From IMG/VR virus record IMGVR_UViG_3300027836_000036, positions 1 to 26,331 of that record: a DNA stretch of 26,331 bases, one strand, 5' to 3'. The notes under the pieces were generated by a model, which saw nothing but the letters and a program-made list of their open reading frames with translations, was not told the DNA's origin and ran no database searches. This stretch comes from a virus. This document shows positions 16,785 through 23,920 of the stretch, one piece after another; the stretch's first letter is position 1, and every line of letters starts with the position of its first letter. A program made the translations under genes and the position numbers.

Positions 16785-17882
16785 TTAAAATTTTAGTCCA
16801 GCTAGGCGACGGATATCAACGATATTGTTGTCTACCTCGCTGCTACGGTTGCTGTTGGAAACTTTGTTTCCGGTAATTTCTTTAGCCTCTACTAGTGCCT
16901 GTTTCTTCTGCGGAGCTTTACCACCAGAAATAACTGATGGAAGATACTTCTCAAAACTTTCGTTAAGTTTAGTAGTCTTTACACTCTCCATTAATTCACC
17001 CATGATATCACGTTGCTCTGTGTTTAGAGGAGCAAGTAATTCACTCATGATTTGTTTTCTTGTCTGTGCTTCTTTCAAAGACACAATTTCTGCTTGTTTA
17101 CTTTCTACTAGAGCAACAGCGTCTGCGGCAGCTTGCGCGGCTTCAGCAATTGCTAACTCTTTCATGTCTATGACCTTGAGTAATTTTGCAGTTTCTGATT
17201 TCTCAGAAAGGTAACTAGTTTGATATTCAGAAGCAAAAGCTTCGAATAACTTACGACCGAAGTCGTTTCTACGAGCGGCATCAATGTCTTCTTTCAATGA
17301 TGATAGTTCAGCGTTTAGGCTTTCACTAACAACACGATCAACCATTCCTGCTGCACGTTCTACAAACTGGTGTTTAACTTTCTTAAGTTGTTCGCGACCT
17401 TCACGAACTAAACGAACTTTGGTGTGAGCCAAGTCTTGTTTGTCTTTGTAAAATTCTGTAATTTCTTGAGCAAGAGCTTCTACTACGAATTGTTCTAATT
17501 TACCAAACTTGCTAGCCATTGCCTTTTGATCTTCATGTAACTCAGATACTTCAGAAGCTAGTTGACGTGTTACGAATTGCTTCATAACTGCGCTTTCTGT
17601 CTTCATCTTCTTAGCATACTTGACTTTCATTTCGGCTAATTGCTTGCGGTCGTCAGCAAATTCAACAAGTTCACTAGCTAATTGGTCTGTGATCATGCGA
17701 TCAACAGCTTCAATCATAGTGTTCTTGTCATGCTCGTACTTCTGAGCAAATTCTTCGCGTAATTGAACAGCCACTTGTTCACGAGCTTCGTTGATACGAC
17801 CCTCGAAAGCGGTTTCAATTGACTCTTTGATCTCTTCTGAAATCACATTGTTCTCAAATAACGATTTTAGTGCATCCAACAT
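16785..17882 (-). CDS. 22: Prohead core scaffold protein, gp22 family
   Basis: This is the main scaffold of the prohead core, degraded by gp21 during maturation. The 365-aa protein is almost entirely helical and charged. About four degenerate coiled-coil repeats lie between residues 60 and 210, each with the pattern LA-x-E-(L/I/V)-x-E, a Lys/Asp-rich turn and K-hydrophobic-x-K. An Ala/Glu-rich helix then follows (KELAIAEAAQAAADAVALVE) and an NVISEEI-like start precedes them. I14-S15-E16 is a candidate gp21 site. It is longer than T4 gp22 (269 aa). A strong AAGGAG precedes the ATG. It sits 13 nt downstream of gp21 and 11 nt upstream of gp23, which is the canonical 21-22-23 order. Confidence 0.92.
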   Translation of the reverse strand: MLDALKSLFENNVISEEIKESIETAFEGRINEAREQVAVQLREEFAQKYEHDKNTMIEAVDRMITDQLASELVEFADDRKQLAEMKVKYAKKMKTESAVMKQFVTRQLASEVSELHEDQKAMASKFGKLEQFVVEALAQEITEFYKDKQDLAHTKVRLVREGREQLKKVKHQFVERAAGMVDRVVSESLNAELSSLKEDIDAARRNDFGRKLFEAFASEYQTSYLSEKSETAKLLKVIDMKELAIAEAAQAAADAVALVESKQAEIVSLKEAQTRKQIMSELLAPLNTEQRDIMGELMESVKTTKLNESFEKYLPSVISGGKAPQKKQALVEAKEITGNKVSNSNRSSEVDNNIVDIRRLAGLKF

Positions 17883-17895
17883 GTGATTCTCCTTA

Positions 17896-18537
17896 TTATT
17901 GGAGTTTGCTTATTATATTTAATAAGCTCTCTTTGAGATATTTCTGTGCCTTAGGATCACCTTTCACCTCTTGCGCTATGCGTAAGGCATTTAATCCACC
18001 GCGACTATTCATCAGGTGTTCATAAATTGGTGTTGGGTATGCGCCAGGCGCACTGGGTTGAGCTACCATATCTACTGTGATAATCTCAAAATCCGATACT
18101 TCACCGGAGCCGTCATCTTTGACGTTTCCGGATCCGCGACTGCTAACTCCTAATTTCACTCCGCTTTCCAGCATTGTGCGAATTAGTTGTCCCATTGGGG
18201 TAGGAAGTATTTTCAACTTCCCGTAACCGTTAGGGCCGTCCATCCACATATTTGTTATCATGTGGCTGACTCGGTCCAGGTTAATTTTTAGATCATCTGG
18301 ATGATCTACTTCTCCGAGAACTGAATAACCGTTTTGAATCTGATCGTTTAGGGTTTTGACAGCCTTGCCAATCTCATTCACAGGGTAGACACGCTGGTTA
18401 GCGTTACGTATACCGCCCTGGATACAAATCCCGGACATGTATAAGCTCTTCCCGTCTTTGTCATCAGACTCAACGATCATTTTTGCTTCGTTGAAACTGA
18501 GATTCTCTCGGAGATATAACATATTTTTCAATGTCAT
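17896..18537 (-). CDS. 21: Prohead maturation protease, gp21 family
   Basis: This serine protease of the herpesvirus-assemblin-like fold is packaged in the prohead core; it trims the capsid and core proteins. The 213-aa length is close to T4 gp21 (212 aa). The catalytic His is in GEVDHPDD (H79), and the catalytic Ser is in KLGVSSRGSGNV (S132 or S133). The segment NANQRVYP and the region ITVDMVAQPSAPGA are also typical of the family. L9-R10-E11 near the N-terminus fits the enzyme's own cleavage rule and may mark self-processing. The ATG lies 7 nt after the upstream TAA with only a weak AGAAG, so coupling to the core gene is likely. Confidence 0.95.
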   Translation of the reverse strand: MTLKNMLYLRENLSFNEAKMIVESDDKDGKSLYMSGICIQGGIRNANQRVYPVNEIGKAVKTLNDQIQNGYSVLGEVDHPDDLKINLDRVSHMITNMWMDGPNGYGKLKILPTPMGQLIRTMLESGVKLGVSSRGSGNVKDDGSGEVSDFEIITVDMVAQPSAPGAYPTPIYEHLMNSRGGLNALRIAQEVKGDPKAQKYLKESLLNIISKLQ

Positions 18538-18544
18538 CTTCTAA

Positions 18545-19417
18545 TTAATTGCGCCCGCCAATAAGACTTCTCTTATCAACGCCGCCTACTTCGCCCTTAC
18601 CTTTTTTCTCAGCACCATGACCTGGTTCACTTTTCTTGAACGCTGTCTTGCCTGCGTTTGAGTCTTTACGGTTGTGGATCTTGCCTAAGCCGCTTGTCAA
18701 GTCACCTGATTTAGGACTTGCTAAACCACCTTCAGTGCCGCCTTTCTCTGTTGAGAATGACTTAGCAATGTTAGCACTTGTGCCACCCATTCTGTTTGGC
18801 TTAGCCACGATTGAACGTGCGTTAGCACCGTTGTCGCCGTGTTTTGGAAGACCAACTTTCTTTGTGTATTCCATCATAGCCATTGGATCTTCTTCGCTAT
18901 CTAGTTCGTCGCCGCCCATGTCGTCCATTCCGCCCATGTCGTCCATTCCGCCCATGTCGTCACCGCCCATGTCGTCACCTTCTTCGTCAGCCATTAACTG
19001 TTCAAATTCAGCTTTTAATTCGTCTAATGCGTCTTCTAGGTCCATAACACGGTCTTCCATGTCACCGCCTTCTGCGTCATCTTCTCCGCCGAATGGGTCT
19101 TCTTCGCTGTCGGCGTCCATGTCATCTTCTTCGCCTTCTGCGTCATCAGCTTCTGCGTCATCTTCAGAATCATCAGCACCAAATGGATTTGCTTCTGTAT
19201 CTTCTTCGTCATCCATTGACTCATCTTTTTGTTCGTCTTCGTCATCACTAAACGGGTTCTTTTCTTTTTCGTCTTCCATAAAGTCACTTTCTAAAAGTTC
19301 TTCATAGATTTCGCGTGATTTTGCTACTACGATATTGTGGAAAATTTCTTTTGCTGTTTCTTGATCTTCATTGATCAATGCCTCAAGCATGGCTTCAAAT
19401 TGGGTACGGTCAGTCAT
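18545..19417 (-). CDS. Acidic prohead core protein, gp67-like
   Basis: The protein has 290 aa and an AGGAG Shine-Dalgarno sequence. Residues 1-45 are a short helical domain (MLEALINEDQETAKEIFHNI, then VVAKSREIYEELLESD) resembling the start of T4 gp67. A long Asp/Glu-rich tract follows to about residue 180, as in gp67 but far longer. The acidic region contains DPFGG-type repeats and a tandem MDDMGG repeat. The C-terminal third changes character: it is basic and Gly/Lys-rich (GANARSIVAKPNRMGG). I15-N16-E17 is a possible gp21 cleavage site. Position between the portal and gp21 matches gene 67 in T4. I infer a core component that the protease degrades to acidic internal peptides. T4 gp68 is not seen separately. 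Confidence 0.75.
   Translation of the reverse strand: MTDRTQFEAMLEALINEDQETAKEIFHNIVVAKSREIYEELLESDFMEDEKEKNPFSDDEDEQKDESMDDEEDTEANPFGADDSEDDAEADDAEGEEDDMDADSEEDPFGGEDDAEGGDMEDRVMDLEDALDELKAEFEQLMADEEGDDMGGDDMGGMDDMGGMDDMGGDELDSEEDPMAMMEYTKKVGLPKHGDNGANARSIVAKPNRMGGTSANIAKSFSTEKGGTEGGLASPKSGDLTSGLGKIHNRKDSNAGKTAFKKSEPGHGAEKKGKGEVGGVDKRSLIGGRN
18915..18980 (-). repeat. Short tandem repeat in the acidic core gene
   Basis: Near-identical 15-18-bp units encoding GDDMGG/MDDMGG repeat about four times in a row. The repeat is in frame and expands the acidic Met-Gly tract. Such repeats change copy number easily. Confidence 0.7.
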
Positions 19418-19530
19418 TGTTAGATCTCCTGTGAATGATGGTTATACAAGGCTGTATTATATTTACACTTTAATTACAAAAGCGGTACGATATAGCCTAA
19501 AAACGACTAGTTTTTATTAAATCGAGTTAT
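19418..19530 (-). promoter_or_regulatory. Intergenic leader with two late-promoter-like boxes
   Basis: This 113-bp gap precedes the acidic core gene. On the minus strand it contains CATAAATA at 19528-19535, sharing its TAA with the stop of the 78-aa gene. It also contains TGTAAATA at 19460-19467, each 7 of 8 matches to the late consensus. The nearer one would give a leader of about 37 nt. An A/T-only hairpin (AAAAAC/GTTTTT) lies between them and is too weak to call a terminator. Confidence 0.5.
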
Positions 19531-19767
19531 TTATGCCGCCGGTGCCGGCGTTGCATACATTGTGTTAATAAAACTTAATTCTGTTTCTTGTTCTAAGATG
19601 TGTGCTTCGCTTGATTTGCGAAGTTGGTTTATTTGACGTAGTGTCAATCTAGTTTTACGAGTATCACTTCTCTTAACTACACCTGAGTCGCGTTTAGGAT
19701 CATACCGCATGTCGTTAGCGGTATGTCTAGTATCAGGGTCAATATAAAATAATTCTCTAAGGATCAT
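19531..19767 (-). CDS. Conserved 78-aa head-region protein following the portal gene
   Basis: This small, charged, probably helical protein begins MILRELFYIDPDTRHTANDM. A KRSDTRKTRLTLRQINQLRK core and an Ala/Pro-rich end follow. From memory this is a well-conserved small protein found directly after gp20 in marine T4-like phages, sometimes labelled hypothetical and sometimes prohead-core-like. The ATG lies 7 nt after the portal stop with no Shine-Dalgarno sequence, so translation is probably coupled to the portal. A late-type box (19772-19779) sits so close that its transcript would start at or inside this ATG. I infer a head-assembly factor or core protein. The biochemical role is unknown. 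Confidence 0.8.
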   Translation of the reverse strand: MILRELFYIDPDTRHTANDMRYDPKRDSGVVKRSDTRKTRLTLRQINQLRKSSEAHILEQETELSFINTMYATPAPAA

Positions 19768-19771
19768 GATG

Positions 19772-19779
19772 TATTTATG
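19772..19779 (-). promoter_or_regulatory. Late-promoter-like box overlapping the portal stop
   Basis: The minus strand reads CATAAATA, and the TAA in it is the portal stop codon (19775-19777). By T4 spacing the start point would be about 19766, at the ATG of the 78-aa gene. A transcript from here would be leaderless for that gene, or would mainly serve the genes further downstream. Confidence 0.45.
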
Positions 19780-21520
19780 CGGCAGGTGGTGTAGCAGGGC
19801 CTGGAGCCACTGCTGGAGCCATTCCGCCAGCGGCGTCTGCTCCGTCTATATCGCCTTCCATACCGTCAGGTGCTGTTAAATCTCCTGACATACCCAAGTC
19901 ACCTTCAATACCTGCGGCACTTAGTCCTGCTGAACGTAATTCTCCAGCGGCATCGGTGTATGTAGGTTGGCCTTTTCCGCTTTCTTCGCCCCACATGCGT
20001 TCATTTTCTGCTACTTCTTCGTCTGTTAGACCTAAGAATCGTTTCAACGCAAAGCGTTTTGACATGTAAGGCACTGCTTGAATGGTATTAAATGTGTTGA
20101 TACGTTCACCATCAAGCGCACTTTGACGTGTACTTGCGAAGTTTAAAGGTGGATTAAACTTCAATTCAAACAAACTTGAATCAATGTTTAAGCCTTTTGC
20201 GCTCATATACATTTTAAATTCTTCATCAAACACTGATGTTACAAGACTTTGTAAGCGTTCACAGTACTTGTTAAAGCGTAGTTCTTGAATATATGCTGTA
20301 CCTACTCGGCCGTCATTATATGACGCTTGCGAGTCGTCTGCGCCTGTTGGCAGATAGGAACTTGGAATGCGCAGACCACGGAATAACTTGTTAGTAAAGT
20401 ACTTTAAGTCATCAATTTCACCTAAATTGGTTCCGCCTGGCAGTGTTTCTACTTTTGAACCACGACCTTCTGCTGTTTGCGGAAAGAAATAGTCTTCGTT
20501 AATACTTAAAGGGTTATATGCTGAGTCAATAACGTTTTGTCCACCACCACTTTGGCTTGGAATACGTCTTTGATGTATTTCATTCTTAACACGTTCTACA
20601 AATGCCATAGCTAAATGGCTTGGCATGTTGCCCACGTCAATGTGGAATACACGTCTTTCTGGAGCACGTTGTATACGATAGATTAAAATAGCATCTTCTA
20701 ATAGTTCTTTTTGTTTATAAACTTTAAAGATGTTCTCCAATAAGCTGTTGCCAAATGGAAAGTTATTGTCTAAACCTTCGCTTAAACTTAAATGTACAAT
20801 ATGTTCAGCATCAATTGCGTGTTCAGTTTCGGTTGTACCAAAGCGACTACCACTAGAACTGCTAGGATAAGGGCCGCTTGACCCTTTTTGTGCGCCTTGT
20901 TGGCCAAGATATCCTGCTCCGCTAGTGATGCCGCCACCTGATTGACGTGGATTAATATTAGGAGTAATTTGTGTAGCAACTAAATTTTCAAAGTTAGGTG
21001 CTAGATCTTTAATAACATATTGCTCGGGGCTTTTACCATTACTTTCGTTTACAATGATTTTAACAATTTTACTTGGATCAACGTAAGACCATTTTTGAGT
21101 TTCTGGATCACGAATAAAGAAAGCATCACCGTATTTGAATGTGTTACGCATAATACGGAAGATACGTGTGTCAAAGAGTTGTATTTTAGTCCACTGTTGC
21201 ATGTATTCGGCTAGAATACGTATTTCGGCATTAGTAGCACGATGTCTCCAGCTGACACTAAATGGAGTTTTACCGTCTTTTAATTTTTGTGTACAGAATT
21301 CAGCTAGAATATCTAGGGCCGCATTAACTTCCGGATCACTATCCATTACTTCGTACTGCTGATAACGTTCAATACGATTAGGGCTACCTGAATAAACATC
21401 GGGAAGATAGCTACTATAGTTTGATTTAGCAGGCCCAGCTTTGCTGTTATTTTCAGAACCAGAGATTGGACTTAAAGAAGACCCTACTGGTACTGGCGTA
21501 AAATACTTTTTCCAACTCAT
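19775..21520 (-). CDS. 20: Portal vertex protein, gp20 family
   Basis: This is the dodecameric portal through which DNA enters the head, also the nucleator of prohead assembly. The 581-aa protein begins MSWKKYFTPV. Family segments include RYQQYEVMDSDPEVNAALDI (51-70), FRIMRNTFKYGDAFFIRDPE (121-140), LLEDAILIYRIQRAPERRVF (273-292), NEDYFFPQTAEGRGSKVETL and LPGGTNLGEIDDLKYF. Two parts are unusual. One is a Gly/Ser/Gln-rich linker at residues 191-228. The other is an Ala/Gly/Pro/Asp-rich tail after about residue 520. T4 gp20 has 524 aa, so these account for the extra length. An AAAGGAT Shine-Dalgarno sequence lies between the upstream stop and the ATG, 11 nt apart. It starts the head cassette. 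Confidence 0.96.
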   Translation of the reverse strand: MSWKKYFTPVPVGSSLSPISGSENNSKAGPAKSNYSSYLPDVYSGSPNRIERYQQYEVMDSDPEVNAALDILAEFCTQKLKDGKTPFSVSWRHRATNAEIRILAEYMQQWTKIQLFDTRIFRIMRNTFKYGDAFFIRDPETQKWSYVDPSKIVKIIVNESNGKSPEQYVIKDLAPNFENLVATQITPNINPRQSGGGITSGAGYLGQQGAQKGSSGPYPSSSSGSRFGTTETEHAIDAEHIVHLSLSEGLDNNFPFGNSLLENIFKVYKQKELLEDAILIYRIQRAPERRVFHIDVGNMPSHLAMAFVERVKNEIHQRRIPSQSGGGQNVIDSAYNPLSINEDYFFPQTAEGRGSKVETLPGGTNLGEIDDLKYFTNKLFRGLRIPSSYLPTGADDSQASYNDGRVGTAYIQELRFNKYCERLQSLVTSVFDEEFKMYMSAKGLNIDSSLFELKFNPPLNFASTRQSALDGERINTFNTIQAVPYMSKRFALKRFLGLTDEEVAENERMWGEESGKGQPTYTDAAGELRSAGLSAAGIEGDLGMSGDLTAPDGMEGDIDGADAAGGMAPAVAPGPATPPAA

Positions 21521-21531
21521 TCATTTATCCT

Positions 21532-23859
21532 TTAGCCAAATCTATTGCCACTTAACCCGTCAATGCCACCTGCTGTCTTTTCAGCGTGACCTGCGGTTCG
21601 AACAAGCGCATCAAGACTTTGTGCTGTTAGCTTATTTAAGTTATTTAAAGCATTTAGTACGTCACTATTGAATGAATCTGTAGCTACTGGTGGAGCAATA
21701 TTAGTTGGTTCTTCTGTGGTTACCGATGTTGGTGCCGCTGATTCAGGAGGTTTGGACGATTGAGCCATAGAGGATGTAGCATTTTTTAAGTTACTAATCA
21801 TATCTCTCGATGCTGATGCCGCTGAATTGTCAGCTGGTGGTATCATAGACTTAGCCATATTGGCCAACTGTCCCGGATCAGGCTGTTTAATATTACCAAT
21901 CATGCTGGTAAGTTTCTTATCATCAAAGCCGCTTGGCATCTTCATATTGCTAAACGTACTAGACATCTGCTTTTGCATGTCGCCCATCATAGGTGTCATT
22001 TGCTTCTGCATGTTTTCCATCATAGGACTCATTTGCTTCTGCATGTTTTCCATCATAGGTGTCATTTGCTTCTGCATGTCCCCAAACATCTTACTTGGAT
22101 CCATTCCTCCAGTTAATGATTTAACATCAATAGCTGGCGGTTTCATTCCAGCCATCATTTTGTCTAAGCCTGCTTCACCGCCAATAGCATCATATTTTTT
22201 AGCCTTTGACGGATCTAATACATTCTCACCTTTGGAAATACTCAGTATTGCATCTTTTGGTTCAAATCTTGAATTAATTTCACCTTCGGTTCCAGTATGA
22301 CGCTTTGGTGGATATAAGTTCGGAACCCTCGGAGTGTTTTCTGTTTGCTGTTGGCCTAATGGTTTTTGTCCGGTAGCAGGATTACCTGCAATGTCTCCTG
22401 ATGTGTATCTACCGCCGCCGACTTTTCCTGATACTTCATTTAACTTGCTAGCAAAATTATCTAATCCTTTGATAACTCCGCCAATAGCTTTAACTTCGGC
22501 GTTGATCATCTCGTCTCTAACTCGAGTATTTGCTTGATTACCTGCGGCCAATGCTTCATCACCGGCTCGTCTATTACCATTAGCATCAACACCTGCTATG
22601 GCTCTATTTGTTTGTTCTTTACTGTATGCCGCTACTTGCTGAGGATCGCCTGATAAACCTTGACGTTGAAGATCAATAGATTGTGCTTTTTCTTTTTGTA
22701 AGTTTGGCATCCTTTCTTTCATTAGTTCTAACATTGCTCCGTTAGTACCGGATGGTCCGCCTCTGCGTTCAACTTCTGCCATCTGCGTAAATTCTCTTGA
22801 ACGCATCAAAGTGTTAACTTCCATCTTTGCCGTTTCAAGACGCATTTCTGCTGCCTTTTTCTCTTCTGGTGACCCGCCACGTTCAGTTACATCTTTTAAG
22901 TTTCTAATAGCGTCACTAAACTCGACACCTTGCGATCCTAGGGCGCCCTGAGTCATGGCTGCTTTATCGCCAGTAACACCCATATCAGATGCCGCTTCAA
23001 GCGCAAGATTCTGTAATGCTGGACCAAGCCCAACTAACTGGGGCATGAGATCACTTAGTGCTTCATTTTGTTTTTCATCACCTTCCAAACGCATTAGCTG
23101 CATTTGAAGACTTTCATTCATCGCACGATTTTGCTTGTTAATTACATCTGTACTTTGGCCTGTTGCTTGACTTTGCTGAATAGTACTTTCCGTCATTTTC
23201 TCAAGAGATCTTAGTGCAGCATCTTTTGCTTTTTTATCGTTTAAGTCTATATTTCCGTTTTGCGTAATCCAAGTATTAGTATAGGTAGCCAGCTGTTCCG
23301 ATGATAGACCAAATGTCGATTGTAGTTGTTTAGCAACATCTGTCTTTTTAAACTCGTCCTGGAAGCTGGTTAACTTTTTCATAGCTTCGCCACTTTGGCC
23401 GCTAACGCTAATCAAGTTCTTAGCCATATCCTCTTGCTGTTTAGCAAACTGCTCTTGTGATAATCCACTTCGAGCACGAGTTTTTTCCATGTCTAGCAGG
23501 CCACCAGTAAAAGCAGTACCAGCATTTAATTGCTTTTGATAACTGTCAACTGACCCTGTTACAACTTTATCTACAGCTCCAAACGCTGCCACCGCGCTGT
23601 TTGCGCCAATTGGTAGTTTTCCTAGTGCCGCTCCAACTAACCCAACAGCACTAGCAGTGGCTGAGCTTGAACTGCCAAGTTTACTAACACCGGTTATGCC
23701 TTCCGCAAGTGCTTTGTCCCAGCCGGCTGTAAAGCCAAATGTAGTGGCCGCTGGTGTAGCAGAAGGAGTGGGAGTAGGAGATCCACCTTTTCCGCCTATT
23801 GCTTTAGCAATAGATTCCGAGAATTCGTCAACCGTCATGTCAGCAACTTTTGTTACCAT
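21532..23859 (-). CDS. Large virion protein, tape-measure-like
   Basis: The protein has 775 aa, and AGGA precedes the ATG. The N-terminal 50 residues end in a Pro/Thr-rich linker. A hydrophobic Ala/Gly/Val segment at about 68-105 (ATASAVGLVGAALGKL) could span a membrane. The middle (110-480) is long, helical and rich in Gln, Glu, Lys and Met. Residues 590-632 carry an 11-residue repeat, MQKQM(T/S)PMMEN. The extreme C-terminus (LNALNNLNKLTAQSLDALVR, then a T-x2-GIDGLSGNRFG end) resembles the C-terminal signature of many tape-measure proteins, as does an upstream FEPKDAILSISKGENVLDP segment. It is adjacent to the gp26-like tail gene. I infer a tape measure or another large internal tail protein, by style only. 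Coliphage T4 has gp19 at this place upstream of the portal. Confidence 0.6.
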   Translation of the reverse strand: MVTKVADMTVDEFSESIAKAIGGKGGSPTPTPSATPAATTFGFTAGWDKALAEGITGVSKLGSSSSATASAVGLVGAALGKLPIGANSAVAAFGAVDKVVTGSVDSYQKQLNAGTAFTGGLLDMEKTRARSGLSQEQFAKQQEDMAKNLISVSGQSGEAMKKLTSFQDEFKKTDVAKQLQSTFGLSSEQLATYTNTWITQNGNIDLNDKKAKDAALRSLEKMTESTIQQSQATGQSTDVINKQNRAMNESLQMQLMRLEGDEKQNEALSDLMPQLVGLGPALQNLALEAASDMGVTGDKAAMTQGALGSQGVEFSDAIRNLKDVTERGGSPEEKKAAEMRLETAKMEVNTLMRSREFTQMAEVERRGGPSGTNGAMLELMKERMPNLQKEKAQSIDLQRQGLSGDPQQVAAYSKEQTNRAIAGVDANGNRRAGDEALAAGNQANTRVRDEMINAEVKAIGGVIKGLDNFASKLNEVSGKVGGGRYTSGDIAGNPATGQKPLGQQQTENTPRVPNLYPPKRHTGTEGEINSRFEPKDAILSISKGENVLDPSKAKKYDAIGGEAGLDKMMAGMKPPAIDVKSLTGGMDPSKMFGDMQKQMTPMMENMQKQMSPMMENMQKQMTPMMGDMQKQMSSTFSNMKMPSGFDDKKLTSMIGNIKQPDPGQLANMAKSMIPPADNSAASASRDMISNLKNATSSMAQSSKPPESAAPTSVTTEEPTNIAPPVATDSFNSDVLNALNNLNKLTAQSLDALVRTAGHAEKTAGGIDGLSGNRFG
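21964..22090 (-). repeat. 33-bp tandem repeat encoding MQKQM-x-PMMEN
   Basis: Nearly four copies of a 33-bp unit lie in frame, each encoding a Met/Gln-rich 11-residue repeat. Eleven residues is three helical turns, so the repeat would extend a helix with an unchanged face. Copies differ by a few bases. Confidence 0.8.
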
Positions 23860-23883
23860 TATATTTTCCTAAAAATATGCGTA

Positions 23884-23891
23884 TATAAATA
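23884..23891 (+). promoter_or_regulatory. T4-type late promoter, perfect TATAAATA
   Basis: TATAAATA lies on the plus strand, 29 nt before the gp26-like ATG at 23921. The predicted start is near 23897. A GGAG Shine-Dalgarno sequence lies in the leader. Confidence 0.8.
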
Positions 23892-23901
23892 CTATATGAT
23901 A

Positions 23902-23909
23902 TATTTATC
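23902..23909 (-). promoter_or_regulatory. T4-type late promoter, GATAAATA, facing the plus-strand promoter
   Basis: The minus strand reads GATAAATA, 42 nt upstream of the ATG at 23859. The predicted start near 23896 abuts that of the opposing plus-strand promoter. The two boxes form an inverted repeat separated by 10 bp. Confidence 0.65.
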
Positions 23910-23920
23910 CGGAGTCAAAT

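Noticed and set aside
18636-19307. 223-aa Ser/Pro-rich plus-strand reading frame opposite the acidic core gene
   Set aside because: It is the antisense image of Asp/Glu codons. It has no ribosome-binding site and the real core gene covers it fully.
19490-19520. AAAAAC/GTTTTT hairpin as terminator after the 78-aa gene
   Set aside because: The 6-bp stem is almost all A-T and would be too weak. No downstream U-tract follows the stem.
21827-22300. 157-aa plus-strand frame with a hydrophobic repeated pattern
   Set aside because: The pattern is the reverse complement of the MQKQM repeat in the tape-measure-like gene.
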